Shown: in pieces, positions 34,800 through 43,641 of the stretch
How the letters are laid out: each line of letters opens with the position of its first letter
Numbering within the stretch: position 1 is the first letter of the stretch
From: DASPLX01 sp035627375
GTDB taxonomy: Bacteria; Pseudomonadota; Gammaproteobacteria; Burkholderiales; Burkholderiaceae_D
DNA length: 64,000 bases
Reading direction: 5' to 3'
NCBI GenBank assembly: GCA_035627375.1
Contig: DASPLX010000071.1
Location: forward strand, 1 to 64,000
The notes under the pieces: model-generated
Databases searched by the model: none
What the model saw: the letters and a program-made list of their open reading frames with translations, nothing else
Told to the model about the DNA's origin: nothing
Made by a program: the position numbers and the translations under genes

Positions 34800-35335
34800 G
34801 GTCGCCGGCGCGCGCCCGCGACGGCGTCGTACCGTGCTGGAGCGACGGCCTCTCTCTCGCCGCCGGCGAGCGCGGCTGGTCTTGCGCGGCACGCGATCGA
34901 TGTTCGGTGCGAGGGCCGATTGTCCGGTGGCGCTGCACTCGTCGGCACGGCCGCGACAGCTCCCGGAATAGAAGCAGGCGACCAGCGCCAGCGCGAAAAC
35001 CAGGCAGCTCCCTACGGCGGCATGCAAGCGCGCCAGTCGTGCCGGAAGAAGCGTTGCCGGCCGCAGCGTGCCGCGTCCGGCAACGGCTTGTGCGCGGAAC
35101 AAGAGAGGAATGTGCATATGACCGATGCCCGAGGTGGTATTGAACGACTGACAATGTCGTTGCATTATCCATTCGGAAAGGCCGCAAGGAATCCCATGCT
35201 TATGGGAATTTTCAGACTATTAGTTTTACGCTTTTTTTCTTAATAATGGTTGAAGAGATGCACGTTTTGCGCATGCTCGTCCCGGCCTAGAGGCCGTTAT
35301 GAACTCAAACAGCCTCTAGTGTTAGCGTGAACGGA
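34800..35335. other. Long intergenic region between rlpA and rsmI
   Basis: This 536-bp gap lies between two converging genes. A minus-strand frame (about 35117 leftwards, starting MHIPLLFRAQ with one hydrophobic stretch) runs into the antisense of rlpA and lacks a binding site, so I do not call it a gene. Between about 35180 and 35260 the DNA becomes AT-rich, with a hairpin ATCCCAT-GCTT-ATGGGA and a run of seven T at 35233, a possible terminator. The CTAG-flanked element at 35287 completes the gap. Confidence 0.5.
35287..35319. repeat. Deleted copy of a CTAG-flanked miniature inverted-repeat element
   Basis: CTAG-AGGCCGTTATGAACTCAAAC-AGCCT-CTAG shares its left 20 bp (one mismatch) and its terminal AGCCTCTAG with the perfect element at 63151-63217, but the centre and most of the right arm are missing. 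CTAG at both ends fits a YTAR-type 4-bp target duplication as made by IS5-group transposases. Confidence 0.6.
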
Positions 35336-36262
35336 TCAGGATGCGTCCCGCTCCTGCTTCATGCGCAATGCCCGGTCGTAGAGCGCATTCTTCTTTTGTC
35401 CCGTGATTTGCGCCGCCAGCGCCGCGGCTTGCTTGACCGGGCATTCGGCCAACAGGATCGCGAGGATGCGTTCGGCTTCGGCATCGTCCGCGTCGGCGGC
35501 GGCCGGCGCGCCTTCGATCAGCAGGACGTATTCGCCTTTCTCGCGGTGCGCATCGGCCGCGATCCAGGCCGGCGCCTCCGCCAGCGCGCAGCGGTGGATC
35601 TCCTCGAACAGCTTGGTCAATTCGCGCGCGAACACGATGCGGCGCTGCGGGCCGAACGCGGCGAGCAAGGCATCGACGGTCTCGACGATACGATGCGGCG
35701 CCTCATACAACACGAGGGTGGCGGTCACATGCGCCAGCGCGGCGAGCGCGGCCTGGCGCTGCTTGGCCTTGGCGGGCAGGAATCCGGCGAAATGAAAGCG
35801 ATCGTTGACCAGGCCGCCGACCGACAAGGCGCCGATCGCCGCCGACGCGCCCGGCACCGGCGCGACGCGGATGCCCGCCGCGCGCACGGCGTCGACGATG
35901 CGCGCGCCAGGGTCCGAGACGGCCGGCGTGCCGGCGTCGGACACGAGCGCGATCCGCTCGCCCTTGGCGAGACGGCCGATCAGTTTGCCGGCCGCTTCGC
36001 GCTCGTTGTGCTCATGGGCGGCGATCAGTGTCTTGGACAAGCCGTAGCGCGCCAGCAATTGCGCGGTATTGCGCGTGTCTTCGCAGGCGACGGCATCGGC
36101 GATGGTCAGCAGGTGCAAGGCGCGCAGCGTGATGTCGCCGATGTTTCCGATCGGCGTGGCCACCACATATAATGTCGACGCTGGATAGAGCTGCCGCGAC
36201 ACTTCCTGCATAAGCGAATTGGCAAGGCTGGCGGCAGGTGCGGCGGAATCGGACGGAGTCAT
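35336..36262 (-). CDS. rsmI: 16S rRNA (cytidine1402-2'-O)-methyltransferase RsmI
   Basis: RsmI methylates C1402 in the ribosomal P site. The 308-residue protein has LYVVATPIGNIGDITLRAL, ACEDTRNTAQLL, SDAGTPAVSDPG and GFLPAKAKQR, all RsmI signatures. The ATG at 36262 is chosen; an ATG at 36211 would remove 17 poorly conserved residues. It is divergent from lpoA with only 26 bp between starts, the same gene order as in E. coli (yraL/yraM). Confidence 0.93.
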   Translation of the reverse strand: MTPSDSAAPAASLANSLMQEVSRQLYPASTLYVVATPIGNIGDITLRALHLLTIADAVACEDTRNTAQLLARYGLSKTLIAAHEHNEREAAGKLIGRLAKGERIALVSDAGTPAVSDPGARIVDAVRAAGIRVAPVPGASAAIGALSVGGLVNDRFHFAGFLPAKAKQRQAALAALAHVTATLVLYEAPHRIVETVDALLAAFGPQRRIVFARELTKLFEEIHRCALAEAPAWIAADAHREKGEYVLLIEGAPAAADADDAEAERILAILLAECPVKQAAALAAQITGQKKNALYDRALRMKQERDAS

Positions 36263-36288
36263 CGGCGGGTGTGAATGAGAGGCGGCGA

Positions 36289-37545
36289 ATGAGCGGCAGG
36301 TTGACGACGGCGTGGATGCTGGCGATCGCATTATGCGGACTATGCCCGGCATTGTGCCCTCCAGTGTATGCAAATACAACCGGCGGCGGCGCGCCGGCGC
36401 TGCGTGTGGCGCAGAACGATCTCGCCCTGCCGCCCGCGCCGGCATCGAATGCGGCGGTGCCCGAGCCGGTGCCCGCCAGGCCCATGCCGCAGGAGTCGAC
36501 GCGCTCGGCCGCCGCTTCCCCTCTCGTACGCATCGCCTTGCTGCTTCCCTTGCGCTCGCCCACGCTCGGCGCCGCGGCGCAAGCGGTGCGCGCCGGTTTC
36601 GCCGCCGCTCACGAGCGCGAGACGCAAGGTGTTGCCGTCAACGTCATCGAGACCGACGGTTCGCCGCAGGATACGGTGGAGCGCTATCTCGAGGCGAGCG
36701 CCGGCAACGACATCGTGGTCGGCCCGTTGGCGCGCAGCGAATTGACCGCCGTCGCGCAAGCCGGCGCCGTGCGCAAGCCGACCATCGCGCTCGCGCAGCC
36801 CGAACCGGCCGCGAACGGCGAGACGACCTTGCCGCGCAATCTGCTGGCCATCGGTTTGTCGATCGAGGACGAAGCGCGCCAGGTGGCGCGGACGATCGCC
36901 GCCGACAAGATGGCGCAAAAGGCGCTGGTGGTATCGACCGGCGTCGCCTGGCAGCGCCGCGCCGCCAAGGCCTTCGCGGCGCAATGGCGCACGCTCGGCC
37001 TCGATGTGCAGAACTTCGAACTGGCGGTGGCCGAGGGATTTCCGACGCCGGAGAGCCTATTGCAACTGAAAAAGAAGATACAGGACGACGCGCCGCAAGC
37101 GCTGTTCGTCGCGCTCGACGCCAATCTCGCCGCGCAGGTCCGGCTGGCGATCGGCGGCGAGCTGCCGGTCTACGGCACCTCGCAATTGAACCCGCTCGGA
37201 TTGGCCGACTGGTCGCTCGCGAGCGGCATGCCGGACCTGAACGGCACGCATCTGCTTGATATTCCCTGGCAATTGCAAGCCGATCATCCGGCCGTCATGA
37301 CCTACCCGCGCCCGGTTGTCGCTTCCGACCAGCGGCGCAGCGCCGATCTCGAACGCCTGTACGCGCTCGGCATCGACGCCTATCGGATCGCGCGCGAGCT
37401 GTCCGCCAACAATCGGCGTTTCGAGCTCGACGGCGTAACCGGCAAGCTGTTCATCAGCTTCCTCGACGGCGCCGGCCGTTTCGAGCGCCAGGCGCAGGCG
37501 GCGGTCTACCAGGACGGCAAGGTCACGCCGCTGGCGCAGCCATGA
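36289..37545 (+). CDS. lpoA: LpoA-type penicillin-binding protein activator
   Basis: The 418-residue protein corresponds to the C-terminal periplasmic-binding-like (LppC) domain of LpoA, the outer-membrane activator of PBP1A; the N-terminal TPR part of E. coli LpoA is absent. It has a hydrophobic N-terminus with Cys residues but no unambiguous lipobox, then SPLVRIALLLPLRSPTLG and GVTGKLFISFLDGAGRFER. GAGAGG precedes the ATG. yraN, diaA and dolP follow, as in E. coli. Confidence 0.88.
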   Translation: MSGRLTTAWMLAIALCGLCPALCPPVYANTTGGGAPALRVAQNDLALPPAPASNAAVPEPVPARPMPQESTRSAAASPLVRIALLLPLRSPTLGAAAQAVRAGFAAAHERETQGVAVNVIETDGSPQDTVERYLEASAGNDIVVGPLARSELTAVAQAGAVRKPTIALAQPEPAANGETTLPRNLLAIGLSIEDEARQVARTIAADKMAQKALVVSTGVAWQRRAAKAFAAQWRTLGLDVQNFELAVAEGFPTPESLLQLKKKIQDDAPQALFVALDANLAAQVRLAIGGELPVYGTSQLNPLGLADWSLASGMPDLNGTHLLDIPWQLQADHPAVMTYPRPVVASDQRRSADLERLYALGIDAYRIARELSANNRRFELDGVTGKLFISFLDGAGRFERQAQAAVYQDGKVTPLAQP

Positions 37546-37555
37546 CGATACGGTG

Positions 37556-37930
37556 ATGCGTTTGTTCGGCAAACCGGGCCGTCCGCGTACCGCGCAGCAA
37601 GCCAGCGGCGAGGCCGGGGAAGAGCGGGCGCTGGCCTATCTGCAAGAGCAGGGTTTGCTGCCGGTCGAGCGCAATTTCCGTTGCAAGGCGGGCGAGATCG
37701 ATCTCATCATGCGGGAAGGCGACACGCTCGTGTTCGTCGAAGTCAGGAAGCGCGCCGATGCGCGCCACGGCGGCGCCGCGGCCAGCATCACCCCAGCCAA
37801 GCAGATGAAGCTGTTGCGCGCGGCCCAATTCTACCTGTTGCGTTTTCGGATGCCGCCGGCTTGCCGCTTCGACGTCGTCGCGATCGACGGCGACGACCTG
37901 GACTGGATCAGGAATGCGATCACCGCCTAG
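37556..37930 (+). CDS. yraN: YraN family endonuclease-like protein (UPF0102)
   Basis: The 124-residue protein has the endonuclease-like core GEAGEERALAYL, RCKAGEIDLIMREGDTLVFVEVRKR (catalytic-type Asp, Glu and Lys) and SITPAKQMKLLRAAQFYL. The biological role is unknown; the fold suggests Holliday-junction-resolvase-like nuclease. GTG at 37553 and ATG at 37556 are both possible. Confidence 0.9.
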   Translation: MRLFGKPGRPRTAQQASGEAGEERALAYLQEQGLLPVERNFRCKAGEIDLIMREGDTLVFVEVRKRADARHGGAAASITPAKQMKLLRAAQFYLLRFRMPPACRFDVVAIDGDDLDWIRNAITA

Positions 37931-38053
37931 TGGTTCGACAGGTCCCGATTTGCCGTTTATGCCGCGGCGATCGTCTTCCAGCGCCCGGCGGACACTGGCC
38001 CAAACACTTCGTAACAAACCACGCATTGCAGCTGCACTATAATGGCCCCCACT

Positions 38054-38650
38054 ATGGATAAACAGCACATCATCGCGCACTTCGAAGAAAGCGCGGAACT
38101 CAAGAGCAAGGCCGCCGCCCTCCTGGCGCAGCCGATTTCGGAGGCCGTGGAGCTGATGTTTACGGCTTTGTCCAATGGGAACAAGATACTGGCATGCGGC
38201 AACGGCGGTTCGGCCGCCGATTGCCAGCATTTCGCGGCCGAGCTGGTGGGCCGTTTCGAGCGCGAGCGCCTGCCCTTGCCCGCGATCGCGCTGACGACCG
38301 ATACCTCGATCCTGACGGCGGTCGGCAACGATTACAGCTTCAACGATATTTTCTCGAAGCAGGTCCAAGCCTTCGGCCAGCCCGGCGACGTGCTCCTCGC
38401 GATCTCGACCTCCGGCAATTCCGGCAACGTGCTGGCGGCCGTGGAAGCGGCGCTCGAGCGCGACGTGCGGGTAGTGGCCCTGACCGGCAAGGGCGGCGGC
38501 AAGATCGGCGAAGTCCTGACCGACGCCGACGTTCACATCTGCGTGCCGCACGACCGTACGGCGCGCATCCAGGAAGTCCATCTGTTGACGATTCATTGTC
38601 TGTGCGACGGCATCGACGTCGCGTTGTTCGGAGGAGAAGCGCATGAATGA
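38054..38650 (+). CDS. diaA: DiaA-type SIS-domain protein
   Basis: The 198-residue SIS-domain protein has ILACGNGGSAADCQHFAAEL and LAISTSGNSGNV. It is similar to phosphoheptose isomerase GmhA, but the position between yraN and dolP points to DiaA, which tethers DnaA at oriC and stimulates initiation. An ATG at 38042 would add four residues. It overlaps dolP by 8 bp. Confidence 0.88.
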   Translation: MDKQHIIAHFEESAELKSKAAALLAQPISEAVELMFTALSNGNKILACGNGGSAADCQHFAAELVGRFERERLPLPAIALTTDTSILTAVGNDYSFNDIFSKQVQAFGQPGDVLLAISTSGNSGNVLAAVEAALERDVRVVALTGKGGGKIGEVLTDADVHICVPHDRTARIQEVHLLTIHCLCDGIDVALFGGEAHE

Positions 38651-39266
38651 AATCCGCCCCAGGCGCCTGCTGGCGGCCGTCGCGATCTGCGGCATGACGG
38701 CGATCGGCTTGCAAGGCTGCGTCGAAATGGCGGTCGGCACCGCCGTCGTCGGCACGCTGGCCGCGACCGACCGCCGCACCTTCGGCGCCCAGACCGAGGA
38801 TAAGGCGATCGTGCTCAAGGGCGAGGCGCGCGCGGCGAAAGTGGCGGGCAACGCCGGCCATGTCAACGTCGCCAGCTTCAACCGCAAGGTCTTGCTGACC
38901 GGCGAAGTCAGGGATGAGGCGATGAAGCAGGAAGTCGAGCGCGAAGTGGGCGCCATCGACGGCGTGCAAGCGGTCGTCAACGACCTCGAGATCGGCGGCG
39001 TCACGAGTCTTGCTTCGCGTTCCAACGATTCGCTGATCACCGGCAAGGTCAAGGCGTCGTTCGTCGATACCAAGGACTTGTACGCCAATTCGATCAAGGT
39101 GGTGACCGAGCGCGGCATCGTGTATCTGATGGGCCGCGTCACCCACCGCGAAGCGGATCTGGCGTCGGAAGTCGCGCGCGGCGTCTCCGGCGTGCGCAAG
39201 GTGGTCCGCGTGTTCGAATACATCTCGGAAGACGACTTGAAAAAAATGAGCGCCGCACCGCAATAG
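38643..39266 (+). CDS. dolP: Two-BON-domain lipoprotein DolP (YraP)
   Basis: The 207-residue protein has a lipobox LQGC (residues 23-26) and two BON domains (about 45-120 and 130-200; LLTGEVRDEAMKQEVE, ITGKVKASF, VVTERGIVYLMGRV). In E. coli DolP localises to the outer membrane and division site and supports envelope integrity and the BAM complex. The start overlaps diaA. The 217-bp stretch after it has no clear terminator. Confidence 0.92.
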   Translation: MNEIRPRRLLAAVAICGMTAIGLQGCVEMAVGTAVVGTLAATDRRTFGAQTEDKAIVLKGEARAAKVAGNAGHVNVASFNRKVLLTGEVRDEAMKQEVEREVGAIDGVQAVVNDLEIGGVTSLASRSNDSLITGKVKASFVDTKDLYANSIKVVTERGIVYLMGRVTHREADLASEVARGVSGVRKVVRVFEYISEDDLKKMSAAPQ

Positions 39267-39483
39267 GCATCGGCGCCACGGCCCGGGGGCGCCGCCGGGC
39301 TGACGAAAATCAAGCTTTCCGCGCGCATTCGATGATCCATCTCATGGCTCTCGATGCACGGAATGTGCTCCCGAGAATCCCCTCTATTTTTCTGCCTCCG
39401 CCGGTGTTCCGCCGGCGGCCCGGCCGCCACTATGATCGTCCTTCCGCGCCGCAACTTCCTGCGGCGCTCTCATAAGGACAATC

Positions 39484-40602
39484 ATGCGTACAAAAATATT
39501 TTCCCTGTTCCGGGTTTTCGCGCGCTGTTTTTCCATTGTGCTGGCGGCTGCGGGCTTCTTGCCGGCGAGCGCCGTCGCGCTCGATAACGTTCCCGATTAC
39601 GTCCAGCGTTTCGCGCCCGAGTTGCGGTTCGATCGCGCCGCGCGAGGCTATCCGATGTCGGCCCAGACCTTCTACGAGGCGATGAAGAATTACCGCTACG
39701 GCGCGTTCCGCGTCGAGAACACCGATCGCGCGACGCTCGCCAGCGGCACCATCCCCACTTATTACCAGGTGCGTACGGTCGGCAACCAGGTGCGGATCAA
39801 CTATTGGTGGTTCTACGGCTACCAGCACCCCTGCTATTCGGCGTTCGGCGAGAACTTCGGCGAGCATAACGGCGACTGGGAACACGTGACCGTCATCCTC
39901 AAGGAAGACCTGAGCGCGGTGGCGGCCGTCAGTTACTACCAGCACGGCGGCCATTACACGCGCATCGCCGGTCCGCGCGACGCGCCCTGCACGCCGGACG
40001 GCGTCGGCCGTTGCGGCGGCTCGAAGGGGTTTTCCAGTAACGGCACGCATCCGGTCGTGTATTCCGGCAAGTACGCGCACGGCTCTTACCACGATGCCAA
40101 TTCCTTCACCATTCCGGGGCCGGGCGAATGCACCTACTACGGCGATTACCGCAACCCCGCCTCGAGCGCCGATTACCTGCAGACGTGGCGCAAGCTGGTC
40201 GACCTCGACGGCGCGCAAGAGAGCTGGCTGGCCGACGACCGCACGGCGACCTGGACCTGGGGGCCGGGCGGCATCAGCACTCATCCGACCCGGCGCTATC
40301 CGAACGATGCGGAACATGCATCGGCCTGCACAGGCAGCGCGATCTACGGCGTCGACGACGCGGGATGCTATCAATCGGAATGCCTGGCCGGAGACGACCA
40401 GGCGATCAGCGGGTGCATCAAGGAGTGCAAGCCGGGCTATATCAACATGGGGCTGACCTGCAACAAGAAATGGGGCTGGCCGTGGGAGTTCTACTATCGC
40501 CTGAGCGGCGACAACACTTACGGCTACGGCTATACGATACCGGCGCGCGACGCGGGTCTGAGCCGGCGCCGCGGCAGCCGGGAGGAATGGTCGCTGCCGT
40601 GA
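39484..40602 (+). CDS. Secreted Vps62-like protein with GDWEH motif
   Basis: The 372-residue protein has a signal peptide (ends SAVA). Its core contains YWWFYGYQHPC, FGEHNGDWEHVTVILK and YYQHGGHYT, which match the GxHxGDWEH core of Vps62/DUF946 and NPP1-like proteins. It has many Cys in the C-terminal half (SACTGSAIYG, DDAGCYQSECLAGDD), probably disulfide-bonded. Function is unknown; a carbohydrate-binding or secreted effector role is possible. It stands alone between dolP and lemA. Confidence 0.65.
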   Translation: MRTKIFSLFRVFARCFSIVLAAAGFLPASAVALDNVPDYVQRFAPELRFDRAARGYPMSAQTFYEAMKNYRYGAFRVENTDRATLASGTIPTYYQVRTVGNQVRINYWWFYGYQHPCYSAFGENFGEHNGDWEHVTVILKEDLSAVAAVSYYQHGGHYTRIAGPRDAPCTPDGVGRCGGSKGFSSNGTHPVVYSGKYAHGSYHDANSFTIPGPGECTYYGDYRNPASSADYLQTWRKLVDLDGAQESWLADDRTATWTWGPGGISTHPTRRYPNDAEHASACTGSAIYGVDDAGCYQSECLAGDDQAISGCIKECKPGYINMGLTCNKKWGWPWEFYYRLSGDNTYGYGYTIPARDAGLSRRRGSREEWSLP

Positions 40603-40714
40603 CGAATTTGCACTTGGATTGACTCTCAAGTCGCCCTAATGGGTGCTATAGTAAGCCGCCTGACTCATGTCATGCGGCTTTCTTGTTTCGGACGCCGCTT
40701 CTACCGGAGGAATC

Positions 40715-41305
40715 ATGACCGCTCTCATCATCCTGCTGGCCATTGTCCTGTTGTTGGTGTTCTGGGCCGTCGGCGCGTATAACCGCCTGGTAAGCCTGCG
40801 CAATCGCTTCAAGAATGCATTCATGCAGATCGACGTCCAGCTGAAGCGGCGCTACGACCTGATTCCGAACCTGGTCGAGACCGCGAAGGCTTACATGAAG
40901 CACGAACGCGAAGCGCTGGAAGCCGTGATCGCCGCCCGCAACGGCGCCGTGACGGCCGAGGCGAAGGCATCGACCGATCCGACCGACGCTGCCGCGGTGC
41001 AGCAACTGGCGGCGGCGGAAGGCGCCCTGAACCAGACGCTCGGCCGCCTGTTCGCCCTGTCCGAGGCCTATCCCGACCTCAAGGCCAACCAGAACATGAT
41101 GCAATTGACCGAGGAGCTGACCAGCACCGAGAACCGCATCTCATTCGCGCGCCAGGCCTACAACGACAGCGTGATGGAATACAACACGGCGGCCGAGCAA
41201 TTCCCGGGCTCGATCATCGCCGGCATGTTCGCCTTCAAGCCGGCCGAATTGCTGCAATCGACCGAGGCGCCCGAGGAACGCAAGGCGGTGAAGGTTTCGT
41301 TCTAG
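40715..41305 (+). CDS. lemA: LemA family membrane protein
   Basis: The 196-residue protein has one N-terminal membrane helix (5-25) and the LemA signature RLVSLRNRFKNAFMQIDVQL followed by KRRYDLIPNLVETAKAY, and AFKPAELLQ near the end. CGGAGGA precedes the ATG. LemA proteins are of unclear function but often pair with M48 proteases, as here (22-bp gap). Confidence 0.93.
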   Translation: MTALIILLAIVLLLVFWAVGAYNRLVSLRNRFKNAFMQIDVQLKRRYDLIPNLVETAKAYMKHEREALEAVIAARNGAVTAEAKASTDPTDAAAVQQLAAAEGALNQTLGRLFALSEAYPDLKANQNMMQLTEELTSTENRISFARQAYNDSVMEYNTAAEQFPGSIIAGMFAFKPAELLQSTEAPEERKAVKVSF

Positions 41306-41327
41306 GACCGCCTCGGCCAGCGGTTCC

Positions 41328-43262
41328 ATGAACTTCTTCGAACACCAGGAGCAGGCCCGCCGCCAGACTCGTACCCTGGTCATCCTGTTCATTCTCGCGG
41401 TGACCGCGATCGTCGTCGCGGTCAACGTCACCTTGGCGCTGGTCTGGGCCTGGACCAAGGGCGTCAACCTGCCGGGTTCGCCTTACGATTATCCGCGCTA
41501 CTTCTTCCTTACCAATACGCTGATCACGCTCGGACTGATCGGCGGCGGCACGGCGCTCGAGATCTTCAACCTGCGCGACGGCGGCGACGCGGTGGCGCAG
41601 ATGGCCGGCGGGCGCCTGGTGTCGCCCTCTTCGTCGGCGCCCCAGGAGCGGCGGCTGCTGAACGTCGTCGAGGAAATGGCGATCGCGTCGGGCATCGCCT
41701 GTCCGAAGGTCTACGTGCTCGACCGCGAGGATTCGATCAATGCCTTCGCGGCGGGGTACAACCCGAACGAAGCGGTGGTCGCCGTGACGCGCGGCACCCT
41801 CGAGCGCCTCGATCGCGACGAACTGCAAGGCGTGATCGGCCACGAATTCAGCCACATCCTGAACGGCGACATGCGGCTCAACGTGCGCCTGATCGGCGTC
41901 CTGTTCGGCATCCAGATGCTGGCCGGGTTCGGCCAGCACCTGATCGATTTCGCGCGCCATATCGCGCCCTCGCGCTCGCGCGACGACAAGGGGCCGCCGC
42001 TCGGGGCCATCCTGTTCGTGACCGGCGTGGCCTTGTTCGTGATCGGCTACATCGGCGTCTTCTTCGGCCGCTTGATCAAATCGGCGGTGTCGCGCCAGCG
42101 CGAATACCTGGCCGACGCCAGCGCGGTGCAGTTCACCCGCAACCGCGACGGCATCGGCGGCGCGCTGCGCAAGATCGGCGGGCTGTCGCGCACGATGCAG
42201 CTCGGCTCGCGCATCACGCATCCGAACGCGGAGCAGCTGTCGCACATGTTCCTCGGCGCGGTGAAGCCGAGCCTGTTGTCAGGATTGTTCGCCACCCATC
42301 CGCCGCTCGAAGAGCGCCTGCGCCGCATCTATGGGCGCAAGATCGACATGCTCGACGCGCCGCCGCGCAAGGAGGAGCCGGCGGCGGCCGTGCTGCCCGA
42401 CATTCCGTTCGCGGCCGCGGGTTTCGCCGCGGACACCGCCGGCGCGCCGGAGGCTCCGCGGGCCGCGGCCGCATCGATCGCCTTCGGGCCGAGCGCGGAA
42501 CGGCAGACGGCATTGTCGCCCCAGCTCGGCAACGCGGTGCGCGATCCGCATGCAGCCTGCGCCGTCGTCTATGCCTTGCTGCTGGAGCGCGACGCGGCGC
42601 GCGAGGCGCAATTGGCGGTGCTGAACGGCGCGCTGCCGAAGCAACTGGTCGTCTATCTCGCCGATACGATCGCCCAAATGCCGAAGAGCGCGCGCCTGCC
42701 GCTGCTCGACCTGGCGATGCCGGCCTTGCGGCTGCTGCCGCAGCATGCGCGCGACGAATTGCTGGCGACCGCCGACAGACTGATCGCCGCCGACAACCGC
42801 GTCACGCTGGCCGAGTTCGTGCTGCAGACGGTATTGCAGCGGCGCCTCGATCCGCATGCCGGACGCGCCGTGCCGGTTCGCTATGCGACGACCGCGGCGA
42901 TGAAGGAAGACGCCGCCGTGCTGCTGTCGCTGGTCGCGCATCTGGCGGCGAAGAGCAACCAGGAGGCGCCGCGCGATGCTTACGCGCGCGGCGCCTCCCT
43001 GCTCGGCTTGGGGCAGGACGATCCGATCGGCGTCGCCGCGCTCGGCTTCGAACGCGTGCGCGCGGCGCTGGAGGCGGCAAACCGGTTGGCGCCGCTGGCC
43101 AAGCCGGCACTGATCAAGGCCTTGCTGGCGGCCGCGCATCGCGACGGCGAGTTGCCGCTCGATAGCGCCGACCTGTTGCGCGCGATCTGCGCGGCGATCG
43201 ACGTTCCCGTGCCGGCGGTCGTGGCTTCGACCTATACCGCGCATGCATGGGCGATCGCATAG
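41328..43262 (+). CDS. M48 family membrane zinc metalloprotease with C-terminal extension
   Basis: The 644-residue protein has membrane helices near residues 17-40, 60-78 and 228-250, and the zinc site HEFSH (172-176) with a downstream REYLADASAV carrying the third ligand. Residues 1-345 are a normal HtpX-like M48 protease. Residues 345-644 are an additional Ala-rich helical region unlike the core protease, about doubling the usual length. It likely acts with LemA in membrane protein quality control. Confidence 0.9.
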   Translation: MNFFEHQEQARRQTRTLVILFILAVTAIVVAVNVTLALVWAWTKGVNLPGSPYDYPRYFFLTNTLITLGLIGGGTALEIFNLRDGGDAVAQMAGGRLVSPSSSAPQERRLLNVVEEMAIASGIACPKVYVLDREDSINAFAAGYNPNEAVVAVTRGTLERLDRDELQGVIGHEFSHILNGDMRLNVRLIGVLFGIQMLAGFGQHLIDFARHIAPSRSRDDKGPPLGAILFVTGVALFVIGYIGVFFGRLIKSAVSRQREYLADASAVQFTRNRDGIGGALRKIGGLSRTMQLGSRITHPNAEQLSHMFLGAVKPSLLSGLFATHPPLEERLRRIYGRKIDMLDAPPRKEEPAAAVLPDIPFAAAGFAADTAGAPEAPRAAAASIAFGPSAERQTALSPQLGNAVRDPHAACAVVYALLLERDAAREAQLAVLNGALPKQLVVYLADTIAQMPKSARLPLLDLAMPALRLLPQHARDELLATADRLIAADNRVTLAEFVLQTVLQRRLDPHAGRAVPVRYATTAAMKEDAAVLLSLVAHLAAKSNQEAPRDAYARGASLLGLGQDDPIGVAALGFERVRAALEAANRLAPLAKPALIKALLAAAHRDGELPLDSADLLRAICAAIDVPVPAVVASTYTAHAWAIA

Positions 43263-43326
43263 GGGCGATCGCATATCCGGCCGTTCTTCGTTGCAGCGAC
43301 TCTTCCATCGAAAGGGAGGCGACATC

Positions 43327-43632
43327 ATGAAGCGAACCGTATCGATACTGTGCGCGGTGCTTGCGCTCTGGCAGGCGCCGGCGTCGGCCGCCGATCAAAA
43401 GACCACGGCGCAACGCCTGGCCGCCAATTGCGCGAATTGCCACGGCACCAACGGCCGGACGGTGAACGGCACGCTGCCGCCGCTGGCAGGGCAGCCGGCC
43501 GGCGCCATCGTCGCGGCGCTGAAGGAATTCAAGGCAGGCACGCGCCAGGCGACCATCATGCATCAGTTGGCCAAGGGCTATAGCGACGAACAGATCGCCC
43601 TGATCGCCGATTACTTCGCCGCGCAGAAATAG
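43327..43632 (+). CDS. Small periplasmic cytochrome c (flavocytochrome c heme subunit type)
   Basis: The 101-residue protein has a signal peptide (ends ASA), one heme site CANCH, and Met in IMHQLAKGYSDEQI as probable axial ligand. It is 9 bp upstream of fccB, so it is probably the heme subunit of flavocytochrome c sulfide dehydrogenase or its electron acceptor. GGGAGG precedes the ATG. Confidence 0.85.
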   Translation: MKRTVSILCAVLALWQAPASAADQKTTAQRLAANCANCHGTNGRTVNGTLPPLAGQPAGAIVAALKEFKAGTRQATIMHQLAKGYSDEQIALIADYFAAQK

Positions 43633-43641
43633 GAGGCCGCC

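Noticed and set aside
34371..35165. 264-residue minus-strand frame across the rlpA-rsmI gap
   Set aside because: Its N-terminal part has one hydrophobic stretch, but there is no binding site and most of the frame is antisense to rlpA.
38038..38043. TATAAT just before diaA that would give an almost leaderless mRNA
   Set aside because: No acceptable -35 element at 16-18 bp and no extended -10; diaA can be read from the yraN transcript.
37523..39454. 643-residue minus-strand frame across yraN, diaA and dolP
   Set aside because: It crosses three well-supported genes and shows no recognisable motif.
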